Notes: a model not told the origin generated them from the sequence alone. DNA of 64,000 nucleotides from Pseudomonas sp. P8_229 (GCF_034008635.1 NZ_CP125378.1:1664001-1728000); one strand, 5' to 3'. Shown: positions 33,166 through 43,498, numbered from the stretch's first letter. Translations and numbers: made by a program.

Positions 33166-33909
33166 GTGAGCAAAGAACCCGATCGCATTTTCGCCAAGCC
33201 TTTGGCCCAGGTACCCGACTTCGCCTTCAACGAAGACGTGGTGCGGGTGTTCCCGGACATGATCAAGCGTTCGGTCCCGGGTTACCCGACCATCGTCGAA
33301 AACCTCGGTGTGCTCGCCGCGCAGTTCGCCCAGCCGAACAGCGTGCTCTACGACCTCGGTTCTTCACTGGGCGCGGTGACTCAAGCGTTGCGCCGCCATG
33401 TGCGCACCGACGGTTGCCGGGTGATCGCTGTGGATAACTCGGCAGCGATGGTCGAACGTTGCCGCGAATACCTCAACGGTCAGGATTCGATGTTCCAGGA
33501 ATTGCTGCCGGTCGAAGTCATTGAAGGCGACATTCTCGCCCTCGACTTCCAGCCCGCTTCGGTGGTGGCGCTGAACTTCACCCTGCAATTCATCGCCCCG
33601 GATCAGCGCACCGCGCTGCTCTCGCGCATTCGCCAATCGTTGCTGCCAGGCGGCGCGCTGATTCTGTCGGAGAAGCTGCGCTTCAACGATGCCGAAGAAC
33701 ACGCGCTGCTCACCGATCTGCACGTCGCGTTCAAACGCGCCAACGGCTACAGCGAACTGGAAATTGCCCAGAAGCGCAGCGCCATCGAAAACGTCATGAA
33801 GCCCGACAGCCTCGAAGAACACCGGGAACGCCTGCTGGCCGCCGGGTTCTCGAAAGTCGTGCCGTGGTTCCAGTGTCTTAACTTTGCCTCGTTGATTGCC
33901 TTGCCATGA
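33166..33909 (+). CDS. cmoA: tRNA 5-carboxymethoxyuridine(34) pathway carboxy-SAM synthase
   Basis: A 247-residue SAM-dependent enzyme that converts S-adenosylmethionine and prephenate to carboxy-SAM. The Rossmann motif is [20 protein letters not shown], followed by [20 protein letters not shown] and [14 protein letters not shown]. The GTG at 33166 ([19 protein letters not shown]) gives the usual family length; an upstream ATG would add an unrelated leader. It overlaps cmoB by four bases, so the two steps of cmo5U34 formation are translated together. The modification broadens decoding by tRNAs for Val, Ala, Pro, Ser and Thr. Confidence 0.95.
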   Translation: MSKEPDRIFAKPLAQVPDFAFNEDVVRVFPDMIKRSVPGYPTIVENLGVLAAQFAQPNSVLYDLGSSLGAVTQALRRHVRTDGCRVIAVDNSAAMVERCREYLNGQDSMFQELLPVEVIEGDILALDFQPASVVALNFTLQFIAPDQRTALLSRIRQSLLPGGALILSEKLRFNDAEEHALLTDLHVAFKRANGYSELEIAQKRSAIENVMKPDSLEEHRERLLAAGFSKVVPWFQCLNFASLIALP

Positions 33910-34862
33910 TTGATCTGTCCCCCCTCGCCCGCCGTCTGGCCGGTACGCCGCTGGCCGAATGGGCCAACACCTTGCAAGTGCAACTCGACAAGAAAATGGA
34001 GAAAGGTCACGGCGATCTGGAGCGCTGGCAAAGTGCGCTGGACGCTTTGCCGAAGATCCTGCCGAGTGAAATCGATCTGCTCAACGGCCTGAAACTCGAC
34101 ACCGATTGCGACGATGAAACCCGCGAGCAAATGCGTACTGCGCTGATGGGCCTGTCACCGTGGCGCAAAGGCCCGTTCGACCTGTTCGGCGTGCACGTCG
34201 ACACCGAATGGCGCTCGGACTCGAAGTGGTCGCGAGTGGCACCGCATCTGGATCTGAAAGGCAAACGCATTCTCGATGTCGGTTGCGGCAACGGTTACTA
34301 CATGTGGCGCATGCTCGGTGCCGGCGCTGACAGCGTGATCGGCGTCGATCCGAACTGGCTGTTCTTCTGCCAGTTCCAAGCGGTGCAGCGTTACCTGTCC
34401 GAACCGAATGCCTGGCACCTGCCGTTCCCGTTCGAAGACCTGCCGCCGAACCTCGAAGGTTTCGACACGGTGTTCTCGATGGGCGTGTTCTACCACCGCC
34501 GTTCGCCGATCGAGCATTTACTGGCGCTCAAGGACTGCCTGGTCAAGGGCGGCGAACTGGTGCTGGAAACCCTGGTGGTCGAAGGTGACAAGCATCAGGT
34601 GCTGGTGCCGGAAGACCGTTATGCGCAGATGCGCAACGTGTGGTTCCTGCCGTCGGTGCCGGCGCTGGAGTTGTGGCTGCGTCGGGCCGGGTTCAGCGAT
34701 ATTCGTTGCGTGGATGTGAGCACCACGACGATTGAAGAACAACGCGGCACTGAATGGATGAAGTATCAGTCGCTAAGTGATTTCCTTGATCCGGAAGATC
34801 ACAGCAAAACCATCGAAGGGTTGCCGGCGCCGATGCGCGCGGTGATTGTCGCGAAGAAGTAA
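33906..34862 (+). CDS. cmoB: tRNA U34 carboxymethyltransferase
   Basis: A 318-residue protein that transfers the carboxymethyl group from carboxy-SAM to 5-hydroxyuridine at tRNA position 34. Conserved blocks are [20 protein letters not shown], the SAM-site [39 protein letters not shown], and [20 protein letters not shown]. The length is normal for the family. The ATGA overlap with cmoA is conserved in many gamma-proteobacteria. Confidence 0.95.
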   Translation: MIDLSPLARRLAGTPLAEWANTLQVQLDKKMEKGHGDLERWQSALDALPKILPSEIDLLNGLKLDTDCDDETREQMRTALMGLSPWRKGPFDLFGVHVDTEWRSDSKWSRVAPHLDLKGKRILDVGCGNGYYMWRMLGAGADSVIGVDPNWLFFCQFQAVQRYLSEPNAWHLPFPFEDLPPNLEGFDTVFSMGVFYHRRSPIEHLLALKDCLVKGGELVLETLVVEGDKHQVLVPEDRYAQMRNVWFLPSVPALELWLRRAGFSDIRCVDVSTTTIEEQRGTEWMKYQSLSDFLDPEDHSKTIEGLPAPMRAVIVAKK

Positions 34863-34892
34863 TCCAATCCCTCAAACACCGCGGTGAGCCCA

Positions 34893-35042
34893 CCCCTCAC
34901 CCCAGCCCTCTCCCCAAGGAGAGGGAGCTGATCATTGAGCTTTTCAAAACTTGAGTTCGACTCGGTATCTCAGGTCGACGGACTTAGCCCATCCAGCTCG
35001 GTCAGTCCCCTCTCCCTCTGGGAGAGGGTTAGGGTGAGGGGC
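34893..35042. repeat. Inverted repeat of the CCCTCACCCCAGCCCTCTCCC family
   Basis: The left arm is at 34893-34928 and the right arm at about 35007-35042 (CCCTCTGGGAGAGGGTTAGG...). It is the same family as 31714-31890 and reaches into the 3' end of tadA. Confidence 0.85.
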
Positions 35043-35529
35043 TTTTTGCTCTTCGGGCGCGGAAGAACTCGGTCAACACCGCCCCGCACTCCTGCGCCAG
35101 CACTCCGCCTTCATACAGCACCCGGTGATTCAAAAAGCCCTGGGTGAAAAACTGCCCCTGACTCTGCACAATCCCCGCTTTCGGCTCCAGCGCGCCATAC
35201 ACCACGCGCGCCACCCGCGAATGCACGATCAGCCCGGCACACATGCTGCACGGTTCCAGCGTCACATACAGCGTGCTGCCCGGCAGCCGATAATTGTTTA
35301 GCGCTTGGGCGGCCGCACGAATCGCGACCATTTCCGCATGTGCGCTCGGGTCGCTGCCACTGATCGGACAGTTGAAGCCGCGACCGATGATCTCGCCGTC
35401 CTGCACCAACACCGCACCCACCGGCACTTCGCCAAGCGCTGCGCCTTGTGCGGCGAGGACCAGGGCTTCGCGCATGAAGTCACGGTCACGGCTGCGGTCG
35501 ATGATCGCAGCGGGGCGAATCTGGCGCAT
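35029..35529 (-). CDS. tadA: tRNA adenosine(34) deaminase
   Basis: A 166-residue zinc deaminase that makes inosine at the wobble position of tRNA-Arg(ACG). The zinc and proton-shuttle residues are H64-A-E66 (SAHAEMVAIR) and the PCxxC motif C94/C97 (LEPCSMCAGL). The ATG at 35529 follows GAGG by seven bases and overlaps the stop of the multicopper oxidase gene (ATGA). The last residues (AKSPSP) and the TAA stop come from the neighbouring intergenic repeat, so the C-terminus has been reshaped by repeat DNA without touching the catalytic core. Confidence 0.95.
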   Translation of the reverse strand: MRQIRPAAIIDRSRDRDFMREALVLAAQGAALGEVPVGAVLVQDGEIIGRGFNCPISGSDPSAHAEMVAIRAAAQALNNYRLPGSTLYVTLEPCSMCAGLIVHSRVARVVYGALEPKAGIVQSQGQFFTQGFLNHRVLYEGGVLAQECGAVLTEFFRARRAKSPSP

Positions 35530-36905
35530 CACTTCACCTCGATGGCGGCCATCAGGCCGGTTTCCATGTGGTCGATCACGTGACAGTGGAACATCCACAC
35601 CCCCGGGTTATCCGCCACCAGCGCCACTTGCGCACGCTCGTTCTTGCCCAGCAGATAGGTGTCGGTGAAGTACGGAATGACTTTGTGCCGGTTCGACGCA
35701 ATCACCTTGAAACTCATACCGTGCAGGTGGATCGGGTGTTGGTACTGGGTCATGTTCTTCAATTCGAAAATGTAGCTCTGGCCGAGTTTCAGGCTGGCGA
35801 TCGGCCGATCGGCGCAGGTCTTGTCGGTGATGTCCCAGGCCTTGCCGTTGATCTGCCACAGGCTCGGCGGCTTGCCATTGTCGACGTTGACCGACACCGA
35901 GCCGACCCATTCGAAATTGAAGTTGAGTTTCTCGGCATTCGCCAGATCCGGCTCGGCCACCGGGTTCGCGGGCAAGGCTTTCGGCCACTCGGTCGGCGCA
36001 TCGTTATTGGCCACCGAGCGCAAAGTCCCCAAACGCACCGGGCCGTTACGCAGCGACAACTCTTCACCGGCCGGCGGGGCCTTGATCGCCAGACAAATGC
36101 GCATGCCCGGGCCCAGCCAGTATTCCTTGCCCAGCGGCCGCGGCTCGACCGGGTTGCCGTCCAGTGCGTAGATCATCGCTTCGACACCGGGAATGTTGAT
36201 GCGATAAGTCAGGGTGTTGTCGAGGTTGAGCAGGCGCACCCGAGTGATCTGCCCGGCCGGCAATTCAATCACCGGCGTCGGTACGCCGTTGATGGTCGAA
36301 AGACGCCCCGCCGTGCCGCCACGCGCCGCTTCCCGGGGGATGCTGAATTCGACGAAGTTACCTTCATCGTCGATGTGCCAATTCTTCAGGCTCAGGGTCT
36401 TTTCGTACTTGAACCCGGTCGGTTCGCGCTCTTCGACGATCAACGGCCCGACCAGTCCGCGCCCCAGCTCTTCGCTGCTGCTGACATGCGGGTGATACCA
36501 GTAGCTGCCGGCATCCGGCACGCGGAATTTGTAATCGAAGTATTCGCCGGGCAATACCGGCAATTGCGAGACGTACGGCACGCCGTCCATCTCCAGCGGC
36601 AGACGAATGCCGTGCCAGTGGATGGTGGTCGCCACCGGCAGATGGTTGATGAAGCGCACCCGCAGCCATTCACCCTGACGCACGCGCAATTCGGTGCCCG
36701 GTGCCGAAGGGCCGAACGCCCAGGCCTCGGTCTTGTGCCCCGGCACCAGTTCCACGTCCAGCGGCGCGGCGATCAGCTCGTAGTCGTGGCCTGCGTCAGC
36801 GTCGGCCATCTTGCCCAGCCAGTAGCGCGACGCGCCTCCCGCCCCGACACCAACGACAACAAGACCGGCCAGGCCACCGAGGATTTGGCGACGGGTAAAG
36901 GACAT
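35529..36905 (-). CDS. cumA: CumA-like multicopper oxidase with Tat signal
   Basis: A 458-residue protein exported by the Tat route (MSFTRRQILGGLAGLVVVGV). All four copper motifs are present: TTIHWHGIRLPL, SYWYHPHVSS, HPIHLHGMSF and MFHCHVIDHMETG, for one type 1 and one trinuclear centre. The sequence follows CumA of P. putida, a multicopper oxidase first linked to Mn(II) oxidation; later work made that role less certain, so the substrate stays open. The start at 36905 places the twin arginine correctly. Its coupling to tadA and proximity to guaA match the P. aeruginosa order as I remember it. Confidence 0.82.
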   Translation of the reverse strand: MSFTRRQILGGLAGLVVVGVGAGGASRYWLGKMADADAGHDYELIAAPLDVELVPGHKTEAWAFGPSAPGTELRVRQGEWLRVRFINHLPVATTIHWHGIRLPLEMDGVPYVSQLPVLPGEYFDYKFRVPDAGSYWYHPHVSSSEELGRGLVGPLIVEEREPTGFKYEKTLSLKNWHIDDEGNFVEFSIPREAARGGTAGRLSTINGVPTPVIELPAGQITRVRLLNLDNTLTYRINIPGVEAMIYALDGNPVEPRPLGKEYWLGPGMRICLAIKAPPAGEELSLRNGPVRLGTLRSVANNDAPTEWPKALPANPVAEPDLANAEKLNFNFEWVGSVSVNVDNGKPPSLWQINGKAWDITDKTCADRPIASLKLGQSYIFELKNMTQYQHPIHLHGMSFKVIASNRHKVIPYFTDTYLLGKNERAQVALVADNPGVWMFHCHVIDHMETGLMAAIEVK

Positions 36906-37130
36906 GAACTCAACTACCTCTCGTATGCATCGGGCTGGCTGCCCGCAAAAGGCAAATACGATACACCTGCAATTGCGAAACAGTAAGGCCGGCGCGGCAC
37001 AAGGACGCAGTTGCACCTCGCGCGTACACGATTTCGACTGACCAGGTGACATAACTATGTAGTGCACATGCATCGAGCAACCGGGTCACCCTGTACCACA
37101 CGTTTTCTCAAGGACCGAGAGTTCACCCAC

Positions 37131-40100
37131 ATGCCAAACCCACTGACAAACCCACTGCCCAACGCCACAGACAAGGCTGCGCTCAAGGCTATTGCCGCCA
37201 CCGTCATCCAGACCTGCCCGAGCCTGCAGGACGCTGCCCGACAAGTCGCCAGCGATTTGCTGAAGAAATACCGCGTCCGCGGACTCGATCCGGATCAGGT
37301 GTATTTCCACCGTTTCGACGCCTCGCAAAGCAGCACGAAAGCCTTCACCGGTTGGGAACATGTACACGCCACACCCACCTCGAGCATGACGCTGACCCAA
37401 CTGGTGACTCACCGCTTTCGCGTCGCCGATCAGGACAACGCCGACCTGCTCGACGTGTATGCCGGTTTCTACAGCGCAGGTCCCGACGCCCGTACCTTCG
37501 ACGACAGCAATGAAGTGCGCCTGCACGGCAACGACGTGCTCAAGGAGTTCTGGAGCATCGACTTCAGCTCGCTGTACGACGCCCAACTGCGCGACTTCTG
37601 GAACACCAGCGGCGGCGATTTTCGCACCCTGGCCAAGTGCAATTTCCTGATCAACGCGGTACAGGCGCGGGACAAACGTCAGTTGAGCGACGAGGACTTC
37701 CTGTTCGTCACGCAAGCGGTGATCGGCCCGCTGACCTGGCCAGTGAGCCTGCAAATGCTGCAGGCACAACACCGTTGCCCGAACAGCGTGCGCACGCTGG
37801 ATCTTGCCGGTTACGCGGCTATCAACGTCCTGCGTTTCGTCGCGCCCAAGGGCCGGCAGATCCTCTACCTGCCCGGCGAAAGCAATGCCTTCCAGGTCCT
37901 GGAAACCGCCACCGACCTGCACTTCTGGATGTTGCAACGGATGAACAAACCCGCTGCGCGCGAGACATTCCTTGCGCACTTCTCGCTGAGTGACCGGCAG
38001 CAGATCAACGATGACCTTGGCGATCTGATGAATCGTCTGGTGGCAACGTGGGGCCGCTACGACCATTCCATGATCAATCAGCACAACCGCACGGTCAGCG
38101 GCGACGCGTTCACCTGGCTGAGCGACTCGACGCAGGCGGCGATGTTCGCCGAGGCCAGCCTTTCCCTGACCTCCAATGGCGATCTGCGCAAGAGCCTGTG
38201 GATCGGCTACCTCAGCGCCGGGGTCAAGGTGTTCGGGCCAATGGCGGTGGTGGGCTGGCCAATCGCATTGCCGGTAATCGGCGCCAGTATTGCCAACATG
38301 GGGCTGAACATCGATCAGGCGGTCCATGGCAAAACCGCCGCCGAGCGCAAGGCCGGGATCCTCGGTGCCGTACTCAGCGGCATCGACATGCTGTTCAACC
38401 TGCTGGTGCTCAAAGGCCCGGGATCGTTGGTCGAAGTCGGTCCCGAAATTGATGCGGCCGAAGCGACGGAGATGGCCGACCTGATTGAGGGCAATCAATC
38501 TGAAAGCGCACCACCGACGATCCAGGCGTCACCCGCCCCGAATGATCTGCCGGCACCGCAGACGGCTGGCTCAGAGATACCGGAGTCCTTCAGGATCAAG
38601 CAGACATTGGGCGCGGACACATTGATCAGCGAGCCCGGGAAACTCCGTGGCATCCATCGACTCGCCTCCAATCCCTCGTCCGCGATCACCCTCGGCGATA
38701 ACGCCTACTTCGTGCGTTTTGAGGAAAATCTCAATGGTCGTGGCACTTGGGCAATCATCGATCCGACCCGCCCCGAAGCCTTCTCCGGTTCGATCCCTGT
38801 ACGGTTGAACGCTGCGGGTGCCTGGGAAGTTGCGCCCAGGCTGGGGCTTCGCGGCGGTGTTGATACGCCAATGATCGCGGGAGCAGGTCAAGCAAGCGAG
38901 GCCACCGGCGAAACCTGGGCACCGGCGCCGGGCATCCATGTTCCCGGCCTCGATGATCCGGCCATGCGTGCCTGGGCACTCGGCGGCCCGGATCTGCAAG
39001 GCCAGTTTCGCCGAGCCTGGACGCTGGGCGGCATCGACATGCACAGCGTAGTCCAGCCAGAAAACGGCGCTGGCAGTGCGCTGATGCCCGCCGCAGACGA
39101 CGCGGTGGTCTCTTTCAGCGAATTCGATCTGGCGCAGGAACAACCCCGTGCAACGCTGATCAATGATGCCAACGCCTGGTACGAACTGCACCCGCCCGTA
39201 CTCCGCCCACCGGTCATTACACAAACGCCCGTCGCGTCCGTGACCGATCTGTTCGAGGCCGCATTGACGGAGAAACCCGGGTTGGTCATCGGCGAAAGCC
39301 GGGGCAGCGTCGGCAGTAAGCAACTGCTCATTGAAGACATGCCCAACCTCGCTCGCAACGGCGTGAAAACCCTGTATCTGCAAGAGTTGTTGGCCAACGT
39401 CAACCAACTGGATCTGGATGCTTTCGCCCGCACCGGAGAGATGTCCGAGGAACTGCAAAGCTACCTGACCCGAATCGACTTCAGGGCCGGCAACGACCCG
39501 GATGGCAGATTCAACCTCATGGCCCTGGTCAAAACCGCCAACGCCGAGCGCATCCGGGTACAGTCCCTCGATCTGTCCACCACCTACAACATCAATAAGG
39601 ATCCGCTGCATCCGTTCCCCAATCAGCAGATGAGCAGAAGCTTTTTCGCCGCCGAGGTCATCCGCTTTGATCAGGAACTCATTGGCCCAGGCAAATGGGT
39701 TGCGCTGGTCAATCAGGAAAACATGAGCACCTTCCGCGGTTATCAGGGTATCCGCGAACAGACCGACGCCTTGAGCATACGTATCGATGATGTGACGCCG
39801 GGGCAGGCACAGGCCATCGGCTCCGACCCTGGCCTGGCGGTGGAATATGCCGATTACCCCGACTCCCCGGTCGAAGAGATTGCCGGTGGCCTGAGCGATC
39901 CGGACAGCATTCAGAATCTGATCAAGGGCGACTGGCAGGTGCAAGTGGAAACGCCGTGGGCGTACCGCACCCCGCAGAATCTGCGAGCGCTTTTGCCAGA
40001 ACCGGGGATGTTCACTTTTCAGCGCTATCGCAGCAGTTTGCTGGTGGTCTACCGCAATGCCGAGCGCCACATGGCCGACAGCGCGATCAGAATGACGCCC

Positions 40101-41786
40101 GGCGGCCGGCTCAATCTGGATACACCGCTTGCCCCGGCCCATGAGTCGCTGACCGTGGACACGCTGGACGAGTTGAAACAGGCGCTTGTCGAAAAAGGCC
40201 TGAAGCCGATGGGCTGGCCTGCGACCAGTGCTGCAACATTGCTGGAAGACAATGCGCACCCGGTCATTCCGCTGAGCTGGCAGGCCAACGAATTACTGGA
40301 CGGGATTGCTCCCGTGAGCGGGCCAGGCAAACTCCAGGGCATTTATCTGCTCGACTCGAATCCTTCGACCGCCATCTCTATCGATGACAGCGCCTATTAC
40401 GTACGCTACGAAACCGACATCAACGGAACAGGACACTGGGCTGTCATCCATCCCGAGCAACCCCAAGGCTTCACTCGCTCGATCCCGGTCCGCCTGAATC
40501 CGCAGGGTGAATGGGAAACCATGCCCCGTGCAGGACTCAGCGGCGGTGGCAAACCTTCGGCGCTGGCCGGTTCGAGCAGCCGTAGCCCGCTGCCCTCCCT
40601 GCCCGCCTCGCAATATGACGTACCTGCCCCCCTCAAAGTACATCTGGAGGAAGGCGCGGCCGGACTGAACGATGAGGCATTGCGTGACTATTACGACAGC
40701 CTGAACGGTTTCGATGCCTACCGCGAATTCAAGGCCATTCGTAAACGCCTGTATCGCGACGCGCTGGACTTTTTCAGCACCTTGCACCTGCCCGAACGCC
40801 CTCCCGTACCAACCTTGGCTGAAGATGCGACAGCCGAAGAGATCATCGAAAAAATCCTCGAGCATGCCCGCGGCCTGGTGATCGGCGAGAGCCATACCGC
40901 CATCGGCAGCAAGCAATGGTTGATCGAGAACATGCAGTTGCTGGCCAGCAAACAGGTGAAAAGTCTGTACATGGAGCATTTGCTGACGGACTTCCATCAA
41001 GCCGCACTGGATGAGTTCTTTCAGACCGGTAGCATGCCGGAAAAACTCGAGGCTTATCTCAAGGCGCTCAATGTCGGCAATATGACCGACCCGCTGGAGC
41101 GCTACACGTTTCTGGAACTGGTCAAGGAAGCCAGAAAGCAGGGAATCCATGTGCAAGCCATCGATTGCATGGCGAGTTATCGGCTCAACGGGATGGACCT
41201 GCCTTCCATCGATGAGACGGCTCGCCAGAAAATGATGAATTACTTCGCGCGCTTGATGATCCGCGCGGACCAGTCCGCACGCGGCGCACACAAATGGGTA
41301 GCGTTGATGGGCAACTCGCACGCCAACAACTTCGAGGGGGTTGCCGGCGTCAGCGAGCTGGAAGAGGCCATCGGCATTCGCGTCGAGGATGTTCCCGAAG
41401 GGACTTCGCGCGCAATAGACGTCGACCCCGGGAAAATCCTGCCGTTGGGCGGTAGCGTAAATGATCGTTCGGCACTGGTCAGGGGCGATCTGCGCCTGCA
41501 AATCGAAACGCCCTGGACTGCGCAGACCATGGCGGATTTCGAAAAGCTGCTGCCTCGCTACGGCATGTATTCCTTGAAGCAACAACCCCACATGACATTT
41601 ATCGTCCATCGCAGCCGCAGTAAAGAACTGGTGCGCACCCTCATTGAAAATGACGGGACACGCTTCTACATCCAACGCCCGAGCTGGCCTTCGGTCAGCG
41701 GCAAACGTTACCCCAGCATGAAAGCGCTGTTACAAGCACTGGATGACATGGGCATGCAACTGGGCGGGTGGTCAAAACCGCTGTAA
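37131..41786 (+). CDS. Giant dermonecrotic-toxin-like protein with duplicated ChaN/EreA/TIKI-like module
   Basis: A 1551-residue protein (ATG at 37131; the frame to GTG 37062 adds an unlikely leader). Residues 1-470 resemble the N-terminal region of Pseudomonas dermonecrotic-type toxins and include hydrophobic segments (VFGPMAVVGWPIALPVIGAS, near 365-400). Two tandem modules follow, starting at 483 and 1046. Each has a small beta-rich part (PGKLRGIHRL / PGKLQGIYLL, then SIPVRLN) and an enzyme-like part. Module 2 carries G1252-E-S-H1255, M1281-E-H1283 and G1394-N-S-H1397, the layout of the ChaN/EreA/TIKI hydrolase-like superfamily that has been linked to the C2 domain of Pasteurella multocida toxin. 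Module 1 has GESR (721-724), QE (751-752) and NQEN (861-864) at the same places, so it is probably inactive. No immunity or secretion gene is adjacent. Confidence 0.75.
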   Translation: MPNPLTNPLPNATDKAALKAIAATVIQTCPSLQDAARQVASDLLKKYRVRGLDPDQVYFHRFDASQSSTKAFTGWEHVHATPTSSMTLTQLVTHRFRVADQDNADLLDVYAGFYSAGPDARTFDDSNEVRLHGNDVLKEFWSIDFSSLYDAQLRDFWNTSGGDFRTLAKCNFLINAVQARDKRQLSDEDFLFVTQAVIGPLTWPVSLQMLQAQHRCPNSVRTLDLAGYAAINVLRFVAPKGRQILYLPGESNAFQVLETATDLHFWMLQRMNKPAARETFLAHFSLSDRQQINDDLGDLMNRLVATWGRYDHSMINQHNRTVSGDAFTWLSDSTQAAMFAEASLSLTSNGDLRKSLWIGYLSAGVKVFGPMAVVGWPIALPVIGASIANMGLNIDQAVHGKTAAERKAGILGAVLSGIDMLFNLLVLKGPGSLVEVGPEIDAAEATEMADLIEGNQSESAPPTIQASPAPNDLPAPQTAGSEIPESFRIKQTLGADTLISEPGKLRGIHRLASNPSSAITLGDNAYFVRFEENLNGRGTWAIIDPTRPEAFSGSIPVRLNAAGAWEVAPRLGLRGGVDTPMIAGAGQASEATGETWAPAPGIHVPGLDDPAMRAWALGGPDLQGQFRRAWTLGGIDMHSVVQPENGAGSALMPAADDAVVSFSEFDLAQEQPRATLINDANAWYELHPPVLRPPVITQTPVASVTDLFEAALTEKPGLVIGESRGSVGSKQLLIEDMPNLARNGVKTLYLQELLANVNQLDLDAFARTGEMSEELQSYLTRIDFRAGNDPDGRFNLMALVKTANAERIRVQSLDLSTTYNINKDPLHPFPNQQMSRSFFAAEVIRFDQELIGPGKWVALVNQENMSTFRGYQGIREQTDALSIRIDDVTPGQAQAIGSDPGLAVEYADYPDSPVEEIAGGLSDPDSIQNLIKGDWQVQVETPWAYRTPQNLRALLPEPGMFTFQRYRSSLLVVYRNAERHMADSAIRMTPGGRLNLDTPLAPAHESLTVDTLDELKQALVEKGLKPMGWPATSAATLLEDNAHPVIPLSWQANELLDGIAPVSGPGKLQGIYLLDSNPSTAISIDDSAYYVRYETDINGTGHWAVIHPEQPQGFTRSIPVRLNPQGEWETMPRAGLSGGGKPSALAGSSSRSPLPSLPASQYDVPAPLKVHLEEGAAGLNDEALRDYYDSLNGFDAYREFKAIRKRLYRDALDFFSTLHLPERPPVPTLAEDATAEEIIEKILEHARGLVIGESHTAIGSKQWLIENMQLLASKQVKSLYMEHLLTDFHQAALDEFFQTGSMPEKLEAYLKALNVGNMTDPLERYTFLELVKEARKQGIHVQAIDCMASYRLNGMDLPSIDETARQKMMNYFARLMIRADQSARGAHKWVALMGNSHANNFEGVAGVSELEEAIGIRVEDVPEGTSRAIDVDPGKILPLGGSVNDRSALVRGDLRLQIETPWTAQTMADFEKLLPRYGMYSLKQQPHMTFIVHRSRSKELVRTLIENDGTRFYIQRPSWPSVSGKRYPSMKALLQALDDMGMQLGGWSKPL

Positions 41787-41796
41787 CGCAAAAACA

Positions 41797-41831
41797 GAAA
41801 AGCCGTGTGAAACGGATTTCACACGGCTTTC
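41797..41831. terminator. Bidirectional intrinsic terminator between the toxin gene and guaA
   Basis: GAAAAGCCGTGTGAAA (41797-41812) pairs with TTTCACACGGCTTTC (41817-41831) around CGGA. A and T runs at the ends suit termination of both convergent transcripts. Confidence 0.88.
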
Positions 41832-41867
41832 GGTTGCAGCGATCAAGCCTTTACGGCTTGCGCAGGA

Positions 41868-43445
41868 TCACTCCCACTCAATCGTCGCCGGCGGCTTGCT
41901 CGACACGTCGTAAGTGACGCGCGAGATACCTTCGATTTCATTGATGATACGGCCGGAAACGGTTTCCAGCAGTTCGTAAGGCAGGTGCGCCCAACGTGCG
42001 GTCATGAAGTCGATGGTTTCCACGGCACGCAGGGCAACGACCCAGGCGTAACGACGGCCATCGCCGACCACGCCAACCGATTTCACTGGCTGGAATACCA
42101 CGAAAGCCTGGCTGACTTTGTGGTACCAGTCGGCTTTACGCAGTTCTTCGATGAAGATGTGGTCAGCGCGACGCAGCAGGTCGGCGTATTCCTTTTTCAC
42201 TTCACCGAGGATGCGCACGCCCAGGCCCGGGCCCGGGAACGGGTGACGGTAGACCATGTCGTACGGCAGGCCCAGTTCCAGGCCCAGACGACGGACTTCA
42301 TCCTTGAACAGTTCGCGCAGTGGCTCGACCAGTTTCAGGTTCATCTCTTCCGGCAAACCGCCCACGTTGTGGTGCGACTTGATCACGTGGGCCTTGCCGC
42401 TTTTCGCGCCAGCCGACTCGATCACGTCCGGGTAAATGGTGCCCTGAGCGAGGTACTTGATGTTTTCCAGTTTGTTCGACTGGGCATCGAATACGTCGAT
42501 GAAGGTGCGACCGATGATCTTGCGCTTCTTCTCCGGGTCGGCTTCGCCGGCCAGGTTGTCCAGGAACTGATCTTCAGCGTTGGCGCGGATCACCTTGACG
42601 CCCATGTTCTCGGCGAACATGGCCATCACTTGCTCACCTTCGTGCAGGCGCAGCAGGCCGTTGTCGACGAACACGCAGGTCAGTTGATCGCCGATGGCCT
42701 TGTGCAGCAGCGCCGCAACCACCGATGAGTCAACGCCGCCGGACAGGCCCAGCAGCACGTTGTCGGTGCCGACTTGTGCGCGGATGTTGGCGATGGCGTC
42801 TTCGGCGATCTTCGACGGCGTCCACAGGGCTTCACAGCCACAGATATCGAGCACGAAGCGCGACAGGATGCGACCACCCTGCTTGGTGTGGGTCACTTCC
42901 GGGTGGAACTGCACGCCGTAGTAAGCGCGATCGTCGTTGAACATGCCGGCGATCGGGCAGCTCGGGGTGCTGGCCAGGATGTGGAAGTCTTCCGGCATCT
43001 TGGTGACCTTGTCACCGTGGCTCATCCATACGTCGAGACCGAACAGGCCGTCAGCGTCGATGTGGTCTTCGATGCCGTCGAGCAGGCGGCTCTTGCCGAC
43101 CACGTCAACGCGGGCGTAACCGAACTCACGCAGCTCGGAACCTTCAACCTTGCCACCCAGTTGCTCGGCCATGGTCTGCATGCCGTAGCAGATACCGAAA
43201 ACCGGCACGCCAAGATCGAAGACGGCTTGCGGGCAACGCGGGCTGTTGGCTTCGTGCACGGACTCGGGGCCGCCGGCGAGGATGACGCCTTTAGGTGCGA
43301 ATTCGCGGATCGCATCTTCGTCCATGTCGAACGGGTGCAGTTCGCAGTACACACCGATTTCGCGCACGCGGCGAGCGATCAGTTGGGTGTATTGCGAACC
43401 GAAGTCGAGGATCAGGATGCGGTGAGCGTGAATGTCGAGGGCCAT
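41868..43445 (-). CDS. guaA: GMP synthase (glutamine-hydrolysing)
   Basis: A 525-residue cytoplasmic enzyme that aminates XMP to GMP. The class I glutamine amidotransferase domain has the nucleophile C86 ([17 protein letters not shown]) and [11 protein letters not shown]. The ATP-pyrophosphatase domain has the P-loop [16 protein letters not shown], and the C-terminal dimerisation domain ends PPATIEWE. The length is standard. It lies 100 bp downstream of guaB, with a hairpin between them, and is co-oriented as in most proteobacteria. Confidence 0.97.
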   Translation of the reverse strand: MALDIHAHRILILDFGSQYTQLIARRVREIGVYCELHPFDMDEDAIREFAPKGVILAGGPESVHEANSPRCPQAVFDLGVPVFGICYGMQTMAEQLGGKVEGSELREFGYARVDVVGKSRLLDGIEDHIDADGLFGLDVWMSHGDKVTKMPEDFHILASTPSCPIAGMFNDDRAYYGVQFHPEVTHTKQGGRILSRFVLDICGCEALWTPSKIAEDAIANIRAQVGTDNVLLGLSGGVDSSVVAALLHKAIGDQLTCVFVDNGLLRLHEGEQVMAMFAENMGVKVIRANAEDQFLDNLAGEADPEKKRKIIGRTFIDVFDAQSNKLENIKYLAQGTIYPDVIESAGAKSGKAHVIKSHHNVGGLPEEMNLKLVEPLRELFKDEVRRLGLELGLPYDMVYRHPFPGPGLGVRILGEVKKEYADLLRRADHIFIEELRKADWYHKVSQAFVVFQPVKSVGVVGDGRRYAWVVALRAVETIDFMTARWAHLPYELLETVSGRIINEIEGISRVTYDVSSKPPATIEWE

Positions 43446-43498
43446 GATTCAGTCTCGTCTTAAGTAATTCAGAAACAGTCGTGATTCAGAAACAACTC

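Noticed and set aside
37062..37130. Longer start for the second toxin gene (GTG 37062)
   Set aside because: The added leader (HMHRATGSPCTTRFLK) is unlike the toxin, and the ATG at 37131 has GAGAG at a suitable distance.
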